38,919 nucleotides of DNA from Pseudomonas sp. ISL-84 (GTDB taxonomy: Bacteria > Bacillota > Bacilli > Bacillales > Cytobacillaceae): assembly GCA_018613035.1 (NCBI GenBank), contig JAGGRA010000058.1:1-38919 (forward strand). The letters are read 5' to 3'. Of this stretch, positions 1 to 8,000 are shown piece after piece (positions within the stretch are counted from its first letter, which is position 1; every line of letters starts with the position of its first letter). Both the position numbers and the translations under genes were made by a program. The notes beneath the pieces were generated by a model. That model was given only the letters and a program-made list of their open reading frames with translations. It did no database searches and had not been told where the DNA came from.

Positions 1-128
1 TTTCGTAACAGGGTCTACGCCACCATAAAGAGCCACGACCTATAAACTGTTTGTGTCCTCTACATTATGGACATAGGAGATTTATTTTCATGCATGGGTT
101 GGGAGCCAGAGGAATCATGATAGTTTTC
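1..128. other. Left window edge, no gene recognised
   Basis: No convincing reading frame is present. One plus-strand frame is open for 14 codons from base 1 to a TAA at 43-45 and could be the tail of an upstream gene, but nothing identifies it. The remainder up to the repeat element at 129 shows no promoter, hairpin or coding signal I can support. Confidence 0.3.
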
Positions 129-402
129 GTATAGATTGTTGTTTTTGGATTATAAAGCTGGCCCGTTGATTTCCGCTCCAGTCACGCAGCGAACCCGCGG
201 GGAGGAACAGAGCTCCTCGGCGTTTCACGCCTGTGGGGTCTCCCGCTCCCTCTCTTCCCCGCAGGACATTGAATAAGCTTCCTCGAATCAGCACCTCGTC
301 GTAAGAAAATGCGAATGCATTTTCGAGGATCAAGTGCCTTCCACTCCAATCAACTCAGTAATTAAAACTAGTTTGTAAGCAATAAAATTTTCGATAACTG
401 CC
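129..402 (+). repeat. Dispersed MITE-like element, copy A
   Basis: Copy A of a palindrome-rich intergenic element that recurs at about 15633, 28737 and 31653. Landmarks shared by all copies are a GTTGATT(T)CCGCTCC-like left landmark (most diverged in the 15.6 kb copy), an internal GGACATTGA-like block, a hairpin GAAAATGC-gaat-GCATTTTC, and CTCCAATCAA near the right side. Copy A matches copy D almost base for base from about 195 to 382. The open frames inside it (for example 115-333 on the minus strand) are GC-rich by-products of the repeat and not genes. There is no transposase, so it would be non-autonomous if mobile. Confidence 0.85.
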
Positions 403-403
403 A

Positions 404-434
404 GTAAAAAGCAGACCCTATAAAAGAGTCTGCT
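404..434 (-). terminator. Terminator of pssA
   Basis: The arms AGCAGAC (410-416) and GTCTGCT (428-434) form a 7-bp hairpin, followed on the minus strand by a T run (TTTTT at about 405-409). The stem overlaps the pssA stop codon, so this is the intrinsic terminator of that gene. Confidence 0.8.
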
Positions 435-1128
435 AATCGATTTCTTTTTTATTTTTCCCTTTAATAAACCTATAGGCCAAATACGCAATATATAGCGGAA
501 TCGCTATGTAGATCAGGTTGGGAAATGGCCCGTAAGATCCCTTATAGATGACATACAACACGCTTCCCAAAAAGATTGTGACGATTGTCCCGTACTTTGG
601 AAGTGGAACTTCCTTAAAGCTGGGAATTCGTATTCGGCTAACCATTAAAAAGCATAATGCCGTAAACACAACCGTTGTAATGATATTTGGAATCCTGTCA
701 CCAAAAAGTGTCAGAATCGCCATAATCCCCCCGGCTGCCGTGATGGGCACACCGATAAAATAGTTCAGGGAGGATTTCGGAGGGCTTATGTTAAATCTGG
801 CTAAACGATAGGCTCCGAATAATGGAAAAAGACCTGAAACAATTAATCCAAGTATTCCAAATTGAAAAAAGTATGTATAGAATACCAAAAATGATGGCGC
901 CACTCCGAACGTAACGATGTCTGCCAGTGAATCTAGCTCTTTTCCAAGCGTACTATCCGCTTTCAGCATTCTGGCAAGCCTGCCGTCCATGCTATCAAGC
1001 ATCATGCCAATTAAGATGAGAATAGCTGCATTTTTGAATTGTCCATTGGCAGCAAAACCGATTGATAGAAAACCGCAATATAAGTTACCCAACGTAACGA
1101 TGTTTGGGATTGTTTTAATAAAACGCAC
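433..1128 (-). CDS. pssA: CDP-diacylglycerol-serine O-phosphatidyltransferase
   Basis: This integral membrane enzyme makes phosphatidylserine from CDP-diacylglycerol and L-serine, the precursor of phosphatidylethanolamine. The CDP-alcohol phosphatidyltransferase signature is complete: D45, D48-G49, A52-R53, G62, D66 and D70. The rest of the 231 residues is mostly hydrophobic membrane segments, ending in a short lysine-rich cytoplasmic tail. The start is a GTG. The only in-frame upstream codons lead quickly to a stop, and a GGAG lies about 14 bases upstream, which is long for a ribosome binding site. A TATAAT-like -10 lies on the minus strand at 1186-1191. The gene is monocistronic, with its own terminator. 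In many Bacillaceae pssA neighbours psd; here no decarboxylase gene is adjacent. The family call is very secure; the serine specificity rests on overall resemblance. Confidence 0.93.
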   Translation of the reverse strand: MRFIKTIPNIVTLGNLYCGFLSIGFAANGQFKNAAILILIGMMLDSMDGRLARMLKADSTLGKELDSLADIVTFGVAPSFLVFYTYFFQFGILGLIVSGLFPLFGAYRLARFNISPPKSSLNYFIGVPITAAGGIMAILTLFGDRIPNIITTVVFTALCFLMVSRIRIPSFKEVPLPKYGTIVTIFLGSVLYVIYKGSYGPFPNLIYIAIPLYIAYLAYRFIKGKNKKEID

Positions 1129-1264
1129 GCGTGACCATCACACTCCAAATTTAATAAAAGTTTATTTTAGTATGTATTCCCCTCCATTATATCATTTAAT
1201 CTATATGCACAGTTGCCTTCTTTCAAATGGCACCAAATATACATGATATAGTTACTTGTCCTGT

Positions 1265-1292
1265 ACAACAATCGTTTAGCTCTCATTGTATA
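1265..1292 (+). promoter_or_regulatory. Candidate SigK promoter
   Basis: An AC dinucleotide (1265-1266), 17 bases and CATTGTATA (1284-1292) resemble the SigK pattern AC-N16/17-CATAnnnTA with one mismatch. It sits just upstream of the ribosome binding site of the 1319 gene. This is weak evidence taken alone, but it would fit a late mother-cell spore-surface protein. Confidence 0.33.
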
Positions 1293-1318
1293 TTGTATAG
1301 ACAGGGAGGTGAAAACCG

Positions 1319-1798
1319 ATGCTTACTAATCGTTCAGGCTGCAAAGAAAATAACGGCTTTACACAATCCGCAAAGATTTATACAACAAATGATTTCCTTG
1401 CCCAATTTATTGACCAAAATACCGCCATTCCAGCAGTGATCAACTTAAACAGCGCAAAAGGCAAATCCAATTTTGATTTTGATCCATCGAGCAATACGAT
1501 TACTGTAAAAAAAGATGCCCAATATTTCCTGCAGTTCAGTGTTCAAGTATTCAGCGCTGCCCCTCCATCAAACCAGCCGTTAAGATTTGAACTGCAAATA
1601 AACGGCGGAACAATCATCAACTCCCAGACCACTTTTAATAACAACACATTTGATACAGCCTATGTTACATCCACCTTACTTGTAAAAGAATTAGAAAAAG
1701 GCGATAAGATTCGCCTGGTACTTGCAGCCCCTTCACCGATTCCATCCGGGGCAGTGATCCGGATGGATTTTGCGAGTATTACTATTTTCGAAGCTTAA
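1319..1798 (+). CDS. Small jelly-roll-like protein, possible spore surface protein
   Basis: This is a 159-residue protein without a signal peptide or membrane segment. It begins with ATG seven bases after a strong GGGAGGTG ribosome binding site. The sequence is a run of predicted beta strands rich in N, S, T and F: a hydrophobic 'YFLQFSVQVF' strand near residue 65, an 'LRFELQINGG' strand near 85, 'DKIRLVLAAP' near 137 and a final 'FASITIFEA'. This resembles the C1q/TNF-like domains at the C-terminus of BclA-type exosporium proteins, but without a collagen-like GXY region. The resemblance is by pattern only; I do not recognise a named orthologue. The gene stands alone between divergent pssA and the convergent CoA-transferase operon, with its own terminator. 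A SigK-like promoter upstream would place it in the sporulating mother cell. Confidence 0.72.
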   Translation: MLTNRSGCKENNGFTQSAKIYTTNDFLAQFIDQNTAIPAVINLNSAKGKSNFDFDPSSNTITVKKDAQYFLQFSVQVFSAAPPSNQPLRFELQINGGTIINSQTTFNNNTFDTAYVTSTLLVKELEKGDKIRLVLAAPSPIPSGAVIRMDFASITIFEA

Positions 1799-1808
1799 CC
1801 CATGAAAA

Positions 1809-1835
1809 GGCCCTTAATTAATAAATTAAGGGTCC
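1809..1835. terminator. Bidirectional terminator between convergent genes
   Basis: The perfect arms CCCTTAATT (1811-1819) and AATTAAGGG (1824-1832) enclose a 4-base loop and are flanked by further GG/CC pairs. On the plus strand the tail is ACTTATTTT; on the minus strand it is CCTTTT. It can end both the 1319 gene and the operon finishing at 1914. Confidence 0.75.
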
Positions 1836-1913
1836 ACTTATTTTATATATCTATTTCCGCCTGGATCAGCAGCTTTTGTATCTTAGCGATCCGTCCTTAA
1901 ATCTTTCTTCCTT

Positions 1914-3044
1914 TTAAAGTACCTTCTCTTTTCTCATCATCTTGATTTTCTCAGCTGTTATTCCTGCAATCTCTGTTAAAAGTTTTTCAGTGTGCTCGCC
2001 TTTTTTGGGAGGAAAAGACGCTTCTGTCCTTAGATCGCCATGCATTTTAATAGCAGGATAACTAAGTTTTTTTTCAAAAGTTCTTTTGAAAAGAGGAAAG
2101 CCTTTCAGTTCCTCCGTTTCCAATATAGGAGTCAGGCAGCAATCAACTGTTTGCCCAAATTCAGACCATTCACTCATTGTCCTGCTTTTGAATAGTTCCG
2201 TTACTTCCATAAAAATAGGATTATCACTATTAGTCTTGGAAAACTGGGCCTCAATCCAATCTTCCCTTCCTGCTGCCTTGCAGAAGTTCACCCAAAACTT
2301 AGACTCCAGAGCAGCAAGAGCCATGAAACGTTTATCACCTGTTTCATAGATTGAATAAGCAATGATGTCCCCGTTTAAGATAGAAACGCCATTGGAATAA
2401 CCTGTCTCATTCTCTATCAGCAGATGGTTACCCATGATTGAAGCCATAACCTCTGCTATGGAAATACAATGATAACTGCCCTTGCCGGAATGCTTACAGG
2501 AAAGCAAAGCAGCCAGTATTCTTTCGCTCGCTGCCATGCCTCCCATATAGTCTGCCATTGTAATGGCAGGATGGACTGGCCTTCTGTTTCGATCCTTTAG
2601 CTGGGCAAGAACTCCGCTTACCGCCATATAGTTCAAATCATGGCTTCCCAGATTGCGGTTTCCACCAATCTCACCGTAGCCTGTAAGGGAGCAATAGACA
2701 AGCTCTGGCTTCAGCTTTTTAGCAGATTCATAGTCAAGCCCAAACTTTTTCATCACTCCGGGGCGGAAACTTTCTAAGACAGCATCACTTTCTGCAATCA
2801 ACTTCAGGGCAGCATCCCGCCCATCTTCCCTTTTTAAATCCAGCGTTATACTTTTTTTACCGCGGTTATTCGCCACAAATACAGCACCAGTTCCCTCAAT
2901 TTTAACATCCAGATGCCTGCCCGGATCTCCATTAACCGGTTCTACTTTAATAACTTCAGCTCCCATTTCCGCAAGCCTCATTGAGGCATACGGACCTGGA
3001 AGATAATTTGAAAAGTCAATTATTCTTATGCCTTTTAACATCAT
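1914..3044 (-). CDS. Class III (CaiB/BaiF family) CoA-transferase
   Basis: Family III CoA transferases move CoA between carboxylic acids through an aspartyl-CoA thioester. The 376-residue protein starts with the typical 'GIRIIDFSNYLPGPYA' and 'AEMGAEVIKVEP...GDPGR' blocks. It carries the catalytic aspartate at about D136 in 'GSHDLNYMAVSG', followed by 'MADYMGGMAA'. The length is slightly short of the usual 380-400. It is the last gene of a four-gene minus-strand operon, 17 bases after the acyl-CoA ligase. Having both a ligase and a CoA transferase suggests two ways of activating the same acid: ATP-driven, and CoA exchange from a pathway product. Substrate is unknown; branched-chain, bile-acid-like or carnitine-like acids are all conceivable. 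The start has two consecutive ATGs behind an AAGGA. Confidence 0.88.
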   Translation of the reverse strand: MMLKGIRIIDFSNYLPGPYASMRLAEMGAEVIKVEPVNGDPGRHLDVKIEGTGAVFVANNRGKKSITLDLKREDGRDAALKLIAESDAVLESFRPGVMKKFGLDYESAKKLKPELVYCSLTGYGEIGGNRNLGSHDLNYMAVSGVLAQLKDRNRRPVHPAITMADYMGGMAASERILAALLSCKHSGKGSYHCISIAEVMASIMGNHLLIENETGYSNGVSILNGDIIAYSIYETGDKRFMALAALESKFWVNFCKAAGREDWIEAQFSKTNSDNPIFMEVTELFKSRTMSEWSEFGQTVDCCLTPILETEELKGFPLFKRTFEKKLSYPAIKMHGDLRTEASFPPKKGEHTEKLLTEIAGITAEKIKMMRKEKVL

Positions 3045-3061
3045 GTAATCCTTTCTGCGTC

Positions 3062-4636
3062 TTATATTTTTCCATCCGCAAATAAATCTTCGAGCTGTTT
3101 GCGAAGCATGAATTTTTGGATTTTGCCGCTTGCATTTCTTGGCAGCACATCACAAAATACATACTTTTTTGGCCGTTTATAATTCGCGAGCTCGGTGCTG
3201 TTTTTACATAGTTCGTCCAGCTCTTGTTCTGTCAGGCAAGGATCTTTTTTTACAACAAATGCCGTAACCGTTTCTCCCCATCGGTCGTCAGGCTGGCCGA
3301 TTACTGCAACATCAAGAACTCCGTCATGTGTATATAAAACATCCTCTACTTCACGCGGATAGATATTTTCTCCTCCGCTTATAATCATGTCATCGACACG
3401 GTCTTTTACAAATAGATACCCCTCTTCATCCAGGTATCCAATATCGCCCGAATGGTACCAGCCGCCATGCATTGCATTTTGGGTAGCTTGTTCCCGATTA
3501 AAATAGCCACTCATCATACATGGGCCTTTCACGATTATTTCGCCTGTCTCGCAAGCTGGAACGGTATCTTCCGGATCCGATGGTCCGTTTTCGTTTGGCC
3601 TGACAATTCGTATTTCATGATTTAGGCATGCCTGCCCTGCGGAGCCGGCTTTTCTGATCTGGTCGTGTTCAGACAGGAACGTGATAGCAGGGCCCATTTC
3701 CGTCATTCCATATGCCTGAACAAGGGAAATGCCTAATTTATCGCGGCAAGCATATACGAGTGCAGGAGCCATTGGGGCCGCTCCATAAAGCCCCAGCTTT
3801 AAGCTTTCAAGATTATATTCGGTGATTTTTTCCTGAAGAAGCATATTCCACATTGTAGGTGCTGCGAAAAATTTTGTGATTTTTTCTTCGCTAATTAACC
3901 TTAATACTTCTTTCGGTTCAAAATGATGGAGGATTATATTTCTGGCACCCGCATGCACTCGAGGCAAAAAGGCACAATGAAGCTCTGCACAATGAAACAT
4001 AGGTGCGGTTACGAGGCCATTATCACTGCTTTCGAGCTTTGTCGCCCCGATGACGATAAGGCTTTGTTCAACCATATCACGGTGGCGATGAACCACACCT
4101 TTTGGCCTTCCGGTTGTACCGCTGGTGTACATAATGGCATACAAGTCATGCTCTTCTATTTCCGCCTCTATTTCGGTGTGTGGTGCGGAATCTACTTTTT
4201 CACGATAAGATGCTGCATATTCTGGCAGGTTTTCATCGATATACCAGAAGGATGTATGGGGGAATCGCTGAGCAATGGGAGTTATGCCGGATTCCAGCAT
4301 TTGCTCAAATAACACTACTTTTGGTTCTGCATCCTGAAGAATATAAGCTACTTCCTCGGACATCAGCCTGAAGTTGATCGGATTGAACACCGCACCAATT
4401 TTCGCACAGGCAAAGAACGCCGTTGCCAGTTCTTCAGTGTTAAATAAATAGGTTGAAACCCTGTCGCCTTTCCTTACACCGGCATTTAATAGGGCATTCG
4501 CGAGCTTATTTATCTCCAGGCTCCATTCTTTATAAGTAAAACGCAGATTTTTTCTGACATCAAACAAAGCCTCTTTGTTCGGAAACTTCCCGGCAGTTAA
4601 GTCAAAAATCCTCCCGATTGTAGTCGTCAATTTCAT
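3062..4636 (-). CDS. Fatty-acid/carboxylate-CoA ligase (AMP-forming)
   Basis: This enzyme of the ANL superfamily activates a carboxylic acid to its CoA thioester through an acyl-adenylate. Its 524 residues show the P-loop motif 'TSGTTGRPKG' at 171-180, the A5 motif 'AYGMTE' at 308-313, 'GWYHSGDIGYLDEEGY' at 392-407, the hinge 'KDRVDDMIISGGENIYP' at 411-427 and the catalytic lysine K505 in 'NASGKIQK'. The family is typical of medium- or long-chain fatty acyl and aryl substrates, and the motifs do not fix the chain length. It lies 15 bases after the thiolase in the operon. The ATG has its GGGGAGG only one base away, so a TTG two codons downstream (about 4630) has the better spacing and may be the true start. 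Confidence 0.9.
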   Translation of the reverse strand: MKLTTTIGRIFDLTAGKFPNKEALFDVRKNLRFTYKEWSLEINKLANALLNAGVRKGDRVSTYLFNTEELATAFFACAKIGAVFNPINFRLMSEEVAYILQDAEPKVVLFEQMLESGITPIAQRFPHTSFWYIDENLPEYAASYREKVDSAPHTEIEAEIEEHDLYAIMYTSGTTGRPKGVVHRHRDMVEQSLIVIGATKLESSDNGLVTAPMFHCAELHCAFLPRVHAGARNIILHHFEPKEVLRLISEEKITKFFAAPTMWNMLLQEKITEYNLESLKLGLYGAAPMAPALVYACRDKLGISLVQAYGMTEMGPAITFLSEHDQIRKAGSAGQACLNHEIRIVRPNENGPSDPEDTVPACETGEIIVKGPCMMSGYFNREQATQNAMHGGWYHSGDIGYLDEEGYLFVKDRVDDMIISGGENIYPREVEDVLYTHDGVLDVAVIGQPDDRWGETVTAFVVKKDPCLTEQELDELCKNSTELANYKRPKKYVFCDVLPRNASGKIQKFMLRKQLEDLFADGKI

Positions 4637-4651
4637 TCCTCCCCTTTAATG

Positions 4652-5803
4652 TTAATTTAATCGTTCAAGAATTGTGGCATTTGCCATTCCATGGCCTTCG
4701 CACATTGTTTGCAGGCCGTAACGTCTTCCGGTCCTCTCCAGCTCATGCATCATGGTAACCATTAAGCGGGCACCACTTCCTCCTAGCGGATGGCCAAGGG
4801 CAATCGCGCCGCCATTTGGATTGAGCTTGGCCGGATCGGCCCCTGTTTCCTGCAGCCATGCAAGGGGAACCGGGGCAAAAGCTTCGTTCACTTCAAAAAT
4901 ATCAATCTCATTAATGGATAATCCAGCTTTTTTTAAGACCTTTTCTGTCGCCGGAATCGGTCCTGTCAGCATTAAGGTAGGATCAGAACCTACTACTGAG
5001 CGAGCTAGTATCCTAAACCTCGGTTTAAGCCCCATTACCTCGGCCTTTTCACGGGACATAATCAAAATGGCAGCTGCTCCATCACTTATTTGGCTTGAGT
5101 TGCCTGCGTGAATAACTCCATCTTTCTTGAAAACAGTTTTTAAGCAGCTCAGGGCATCTACAGATGTTTCTTTCCGGGGTCCGGAATCTTCGGTTACCAT
5201 AACGGTTTGTCCGTCTGGCAGAGTCACTTTCACTGGTGCGATCTCCCTGGCAAAATAGCCTTTGGCTTTGGCATTCAGTGCTTTTTGATGGCTTTCATAT
5301 GAATAATGATCCAATTGCTCTCTTGTAAATCCATACTTTTCTGCAATTCGTTCTGCCGACAATCCCTGGTGAATAATTTCATGCCTGCTTGTCAGCTTTT
5401 CGCTGAATCCTACACCTTGATAGCTGGAGCCTATAGGCACACGGGTCATGCTTTCAACCCCTCCTGCAATGACAGCATCCATATCTCCTGCTAAAATAGC
5501 CTGTGCAGCAAAATGGACAGCCTGCTGGCTTGATCCACACTGGCGGTCAATAGTTGTTCCAGGAACCTCAATAGGAAAACCGGCAATCAATGAGGCTACC
5601 CTCGCAATATCCCCCGTTTGCTCCCCGATTTGCGATACGCATCCAAGGATGACATCATCAATGATGGCCGGGTCAATGCCTGCGCGATTTACCAGCGCTT
5701 TTAAAGCCTCTGCAGCCAGATCATCTGCCCGGATATCTTTTAAAAGTCTATTTTTTCTGCCGACAGGGGTGCGCACTCCTTCTACAATGACAGCTTCACG
5801 CAT
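4652..5803 (-). CDS. Acetyl-CoA acyltransferase (3-ketoacyl-CoA thiolase)
   Basis: The thiolase cleaves 3-ketoacyl-CoA with CoA to give acetyl-CoA and a shortened acyl-CoA, the last step of beta-oxidation. The 383-residue sequence has the nucleophilic cysteine C89 in 'DRQCGSSQQA', the 'GGVESMTR' block, the NEAF motif (331 region) and H338 in 'GGAIALGHPLGGSGAR'. The second catalytic cysteine is C368 in 'MCEGHGMANA', where the usual glycine-rich CxGxG loop has His and Asn substitutions; it is common enough in degradative thiolases not to imply inactivity. A strong AGGAGG lies at good distance from the ATG. It begins 11 bases after the acyl-CoA dehydrogenase stop, so the two are surely cotranscribed. 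Whether it is a FadA- or AtoB-type enzyme cannot be settled from sequence; its operon partners favour degradation. Confidence 0.92.
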   Translation of the reverse strand: MREAVIVEGVRTPVGRKNRLLKDIRADDLAAEALKALVNRAGIDPAIIDDVILGCVSQIGEQTGDIARVASLIAGFPIEVPGTTIDRQCGSSQQAVHFAAQAILAGDMDAVIAGGVESMTRVPIGSSYQGVGFSEKLTSRHEIIHQGLSAERIAEKYGFTREQLDHYSYESHQKALNAKAKGYFAREIAPVKVTLPDGQTVMVTEDSGPRKETSVDALSCLKTVFKKDGVIHAGNSSQISDGAAAILIMSREKAEVMGLKPRFRILARSVVGSDPTLMLTGPIPATEKVLKKAGLSINEIDIFEVNEAFAPVPLAWLQETGADPAKLNPNGGAIALGHPLGGSGARLMVTMMHELERTGRRYGLQTMCEGHGMANATILERLN

Positions 5804-5814
5804 ATTTACTCCTC

Positions 5815-6960
5815 CTATAACCCCATATTTTTAGCAATAATACTTTTCATAATTTCATTTGTACCCGCATATATGCTGGCGACAGGAATATCCCTGAACC
5901 TTCTGGCAATCTCGTATTCCTCCATATAGCCATAGCCTCCATGAAGCTGTATGCATTCAGCAGCAATTTTCCGGGCATTTTCTGTCAATTTCCATTTCGC
6001 CATGGATACTTTTGTAACCACATCCTTGCCTTCCATGTGCTCGGCAATTAAATTGTCAAGAAAAGCCCTCCCCATTTCAATATCCGTAGCCATTTCAGCT
6101 ATTTTGAATTGAGTGTTTTGGAATTGGCTGATTTGTTTTCCAAAAGCATGGCGGTTCTTGACATAGTCAAGTGTCAACTTCAGCATTTCTTCTGCAGCCA
6201 CTTGTGCAGCGATTGCAACTACAAGCCGTTCCTGCTGCAGTTTTTCCATTAAATATAAAAAGCCTTTTCCTTCTTCCCCAATTAAGTTATCTTTTGGAAC
6301 CTTACAGTCCTCAAAAATCAGCTCAGCCGTGTCCTGACAATGAAGCCCTACTTTTTTTAGCTTCCTTCCCCGGCTAAATCCGGGAGTATCTCTCTCTATA
6401 GCAAGCAAACTTACGCCTTTATGCCTTGGCTCCGCATTCGGATTTGTTTTGCAGGCTACGATGATCAAGTCTGAATGGATTCCATTTGTTATGAAGGTCT
6501 TTTCACCATTCACTAAATAATGGTCCCCTTCAAGCTTTGCTGTCGTTTTAATCCCTGCCAAATCCGAACCAGCCCCAGGTTCAGTCATGGCAATCGCTGT
6601 GATGGTCTCCCCAATTGTGCATTTTGGCAGCCATCTTTTTTTCTGTTCCTCTGTTCCGTATGCCGTTATATATGGAACTACAATATCGTTGTGCAGCCCG
6701 ATTCCGACAAGACCTGAACCAACCCGTTCCAGCTCTTCATTAATGACAACTGCAAAACCCCAATCCACTCCGCTGCCGCCATACTTCTCATCAACATCCG
6801 GACATAAAAAGCCCTGCTTACCCATTTTGCGCCAAAACTCCCGAGGAATAATTCCGTCCTTTTCCCATTGCTCATAATTCGGATAGGCTTCCTTCTCTAG
6901 AAATTTGCGTAAAGACTCTCGAAAAATTTCATGCTCTTCCTGTATGTATGGTGCAGTCAT
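5815..6960 (-). CDS. Acyl-CoA dehydrogenase, LCAD/IVD-like catalytic arrangement
   Basis: This FAD flavoprotein introduces the trans-2,3 double bond into acyl-CoA and passes electrons to ETF. Its 381 residues show 'AIAMTEPGAGSDLAG' (123-136), 'YLVNGEKTFITNG' (148-160), 'GVSLLAIERDTPGF' and 'ERLVVA' at 244-249. The C-terminus has 'IQLHGGYGYMEEYEIARRFRD' (337-357) and 'IYAGTNEIMK'. In short- and medium-chain enzymes the last motif is IYEGT with the catalytic glutamate; here it is IYAGT, and E244 sits where long-chain and isovaleryl-CoA dehydrogenases carry the base. This points to long or branched substrates. It is the promoter-proximal gene of the operon, with a clean GGAGGG ribosome binding site. 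No ETF gene is nearby. Confidence 0.92.
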   Translation of the reverse strand: MTAPYIQEEHEIFRESLRKFLEKEAYPNYEQWEKDGIIPREFWRKMGKQGFLCPDVDEKYGGSGVDWGFAVVINEELERVGSGLVGIGLHNDIVVPYITAYGTEEQKKRWLPKCTIGETITAIAMTEPGAGSDLAGIKTTAKLEGDHYLVNGEKTFITNGIHSDLIIVACKTNPNAEPRHKGVSLLAIERDTPGFSRGRKLKKVGLHCQDTAELIFEDCKVPKDNLIGEEGKGFLYLMEKLQQERLVVAIAAQVAAEEMLKLTLDYVKNRHAFGKQISQFQNTQFKIAEMATDIEMGRAFLDNLIAEHMEGKDVVTKVSMAKWKLTENARKIAAECIQLHGGYGYMEEYEIARRFRDIPVASIYAGTNEIMKSIIAKNMGL

Positions 6961-7039
6961 GGTTTCCCTCCGAATCTATAAATTTTCTTGCCATAATACA
7001 TATTAAGGTATCTCCGCCTTTGCAAAGGCTTTCATATCT

Positions 7040-7055
7040 ATTGTACAATAATTGT
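7040..7055. promoter_or_regulatory. Overlapping palindromes upstream of the acyl-CoA dehydrogenase operon
   Basis: ATTGTACAAT (7040-7049) and ACAATAATTGT (7045-7055) are two overlapping perfect palindromes about 80-95 bases upstream of the acyl-CoA dehydrogenase start and downstream of the SDR terminator. The position fits an operator. It does not match the known Bacillus FadR consensus, and no regulator gene lies next to it. The site is A/T-rich, so chance is possible. Confidence 0.35.
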
Positions 7056-7087
7056 CATTATTTTTAGAACATTTAGAATTATAAATT

Positions 7088-7124
7088 CAAAAAAACTAAC
7101 CTTTTTGCTATAAAGGTTAGTTTT
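7088..7124 (-). terminator. Terminator between SDR gene and beta-oxidation operon
   Basis: The arms AAAACTAACCTTT (7092-7104) and AAAGGTTAGTTTT (7112-7124) are perfectly complementary with a 7-base loop, and T runs lie on both sides. It is placed 10 bases beyond the SDR stop codon. It shows that the SDR gene and the four-gene operon are separate transcription units. Confidence 0.88.
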
Positions 7125-7133
7125 CTTTGTTCT

Positions 7134-7906
7134 CTATTTTGGCTGCATGCGAATGGCACCGTCCAGACGGATCGTTTCTCCATTCAGCATCGGATTTTCT
7201 ACAATACTTTGAGCCAGCTTTGCATATTCTTCCGGATACCCCAGCCTTGATGGAAATGGCACCATTTTCCCCAAAGAATCTCTCGCCTCTTCCGGGAGTG
7301 ATTCAAACATAGGGGTATGGAATAACCCGGGTGCAATGGTCATTACGCGAATCCCATAGGAGGCAAGCTCTCTTGCAATCGGCAAGGTCATGCTGACCAC
7401 ACCGCCCTTTGAAGCACTGTAGGCGGCCTGCCCTATTTGCCCTTCAAAGGCTGCGACAGAAGCCGTGTTAATAATGACCCCTCTTTCTCCGTCTTCATTT
7501 GGTGCATTCTTTGTCATCTGGTCCGATGCTAATCTGATCACATTGAAAGTCCCTATCAGATTAATAGAGATAACTTTGGAGAATGTTTCAAGCTCATGAA
7601 TCCCCTTGCGGCCCAATAATTTAGCAGCAATCCCTATTCCTGCACAATTGACAACCGCATTAATATACCCAAATTGATCTGCTGCATATGCAACTGCTCT
7701 ACGAATGTCGTCTTCCTTGGTTACATCCGCTTTTATATAGAGGATATTTTCACCATATTCCTCCATAAGCTTATTCCCGCGCTCTTCCGCCAGATCAACG
7801 ATAAGTACTTTGCCGCCGCTTCCCGCTAGTTTCCTGGCAGTCGCCTCGCCTCGCCTAGCCCTGATGCACCGCCGGTGATTATTGCCCTGGAATCCTGAAG
7901 TTTCAT
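7134..7906 (-). pseudogene. 3-hydroxyacyl-CoA dehydrogenase-like SDR, frameshifted
   Basis: This is an NAD-dependent short-chain dehydrogenase of the type II 3-hydroxyacyl-CoA dehydrogenase kind, expected to oxidise the 3-hydroxy intermediate of beta-oxidation. The start ATG at 7904-7906 has a strong AGGGAGG and opens a frame with the Rossmann motif 'TGGASGLG'. That frame runs into a stop after about 22 codons, and the rest of the protein (N-A-G, then S and 'YSASK' catalytic residues) continues in another frame from about 7850 down to 7134. Between the two, TCGCC is repeated three times at 7841-7855. With two copies the reading frame becomes continuous and reads a standard '[11 protein letters not shown]', giving 255 residues, the normal family length. 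So the gene is broken here by one extra 5-bp repeat, or the base calls are wrong. Translation could restart at an internal ATG (7766), but that product lacks the NAD-binding glycine loop. Confidence 0.85.
7841..7855. repeat. TCGCC pentanucleotide repeat causing the frameshift
   Basis: Three direct copies of TCGCC (GGCGA in the coding sense) lie inside the SDR coding region, right after the NAD-binding glycine motif. Two copies would keep the frame; three do not. A unit length not divisible by three is what slipped-strand mispairing would toggle. Confidence 0.85.
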
Positions 7907-8000
7907 AATGAGCCTCCCTTTAAAAGCATTCTCAAGAGTTCTTTCCATTTGCATGCTGATTTTTCCTGCTAATTTAAATGTCTTGTTTTAATTCTTTATT

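Noticed and set aside
115..333. 72-codon minus-strand frame with GC-rich residues
   Set aside because: It lies almost wholly within repeat copy A, has no ribosome binding site, and its translation follows the repeat's hairpins. The equivalent frame at 15623-15829 belongs to copy B.
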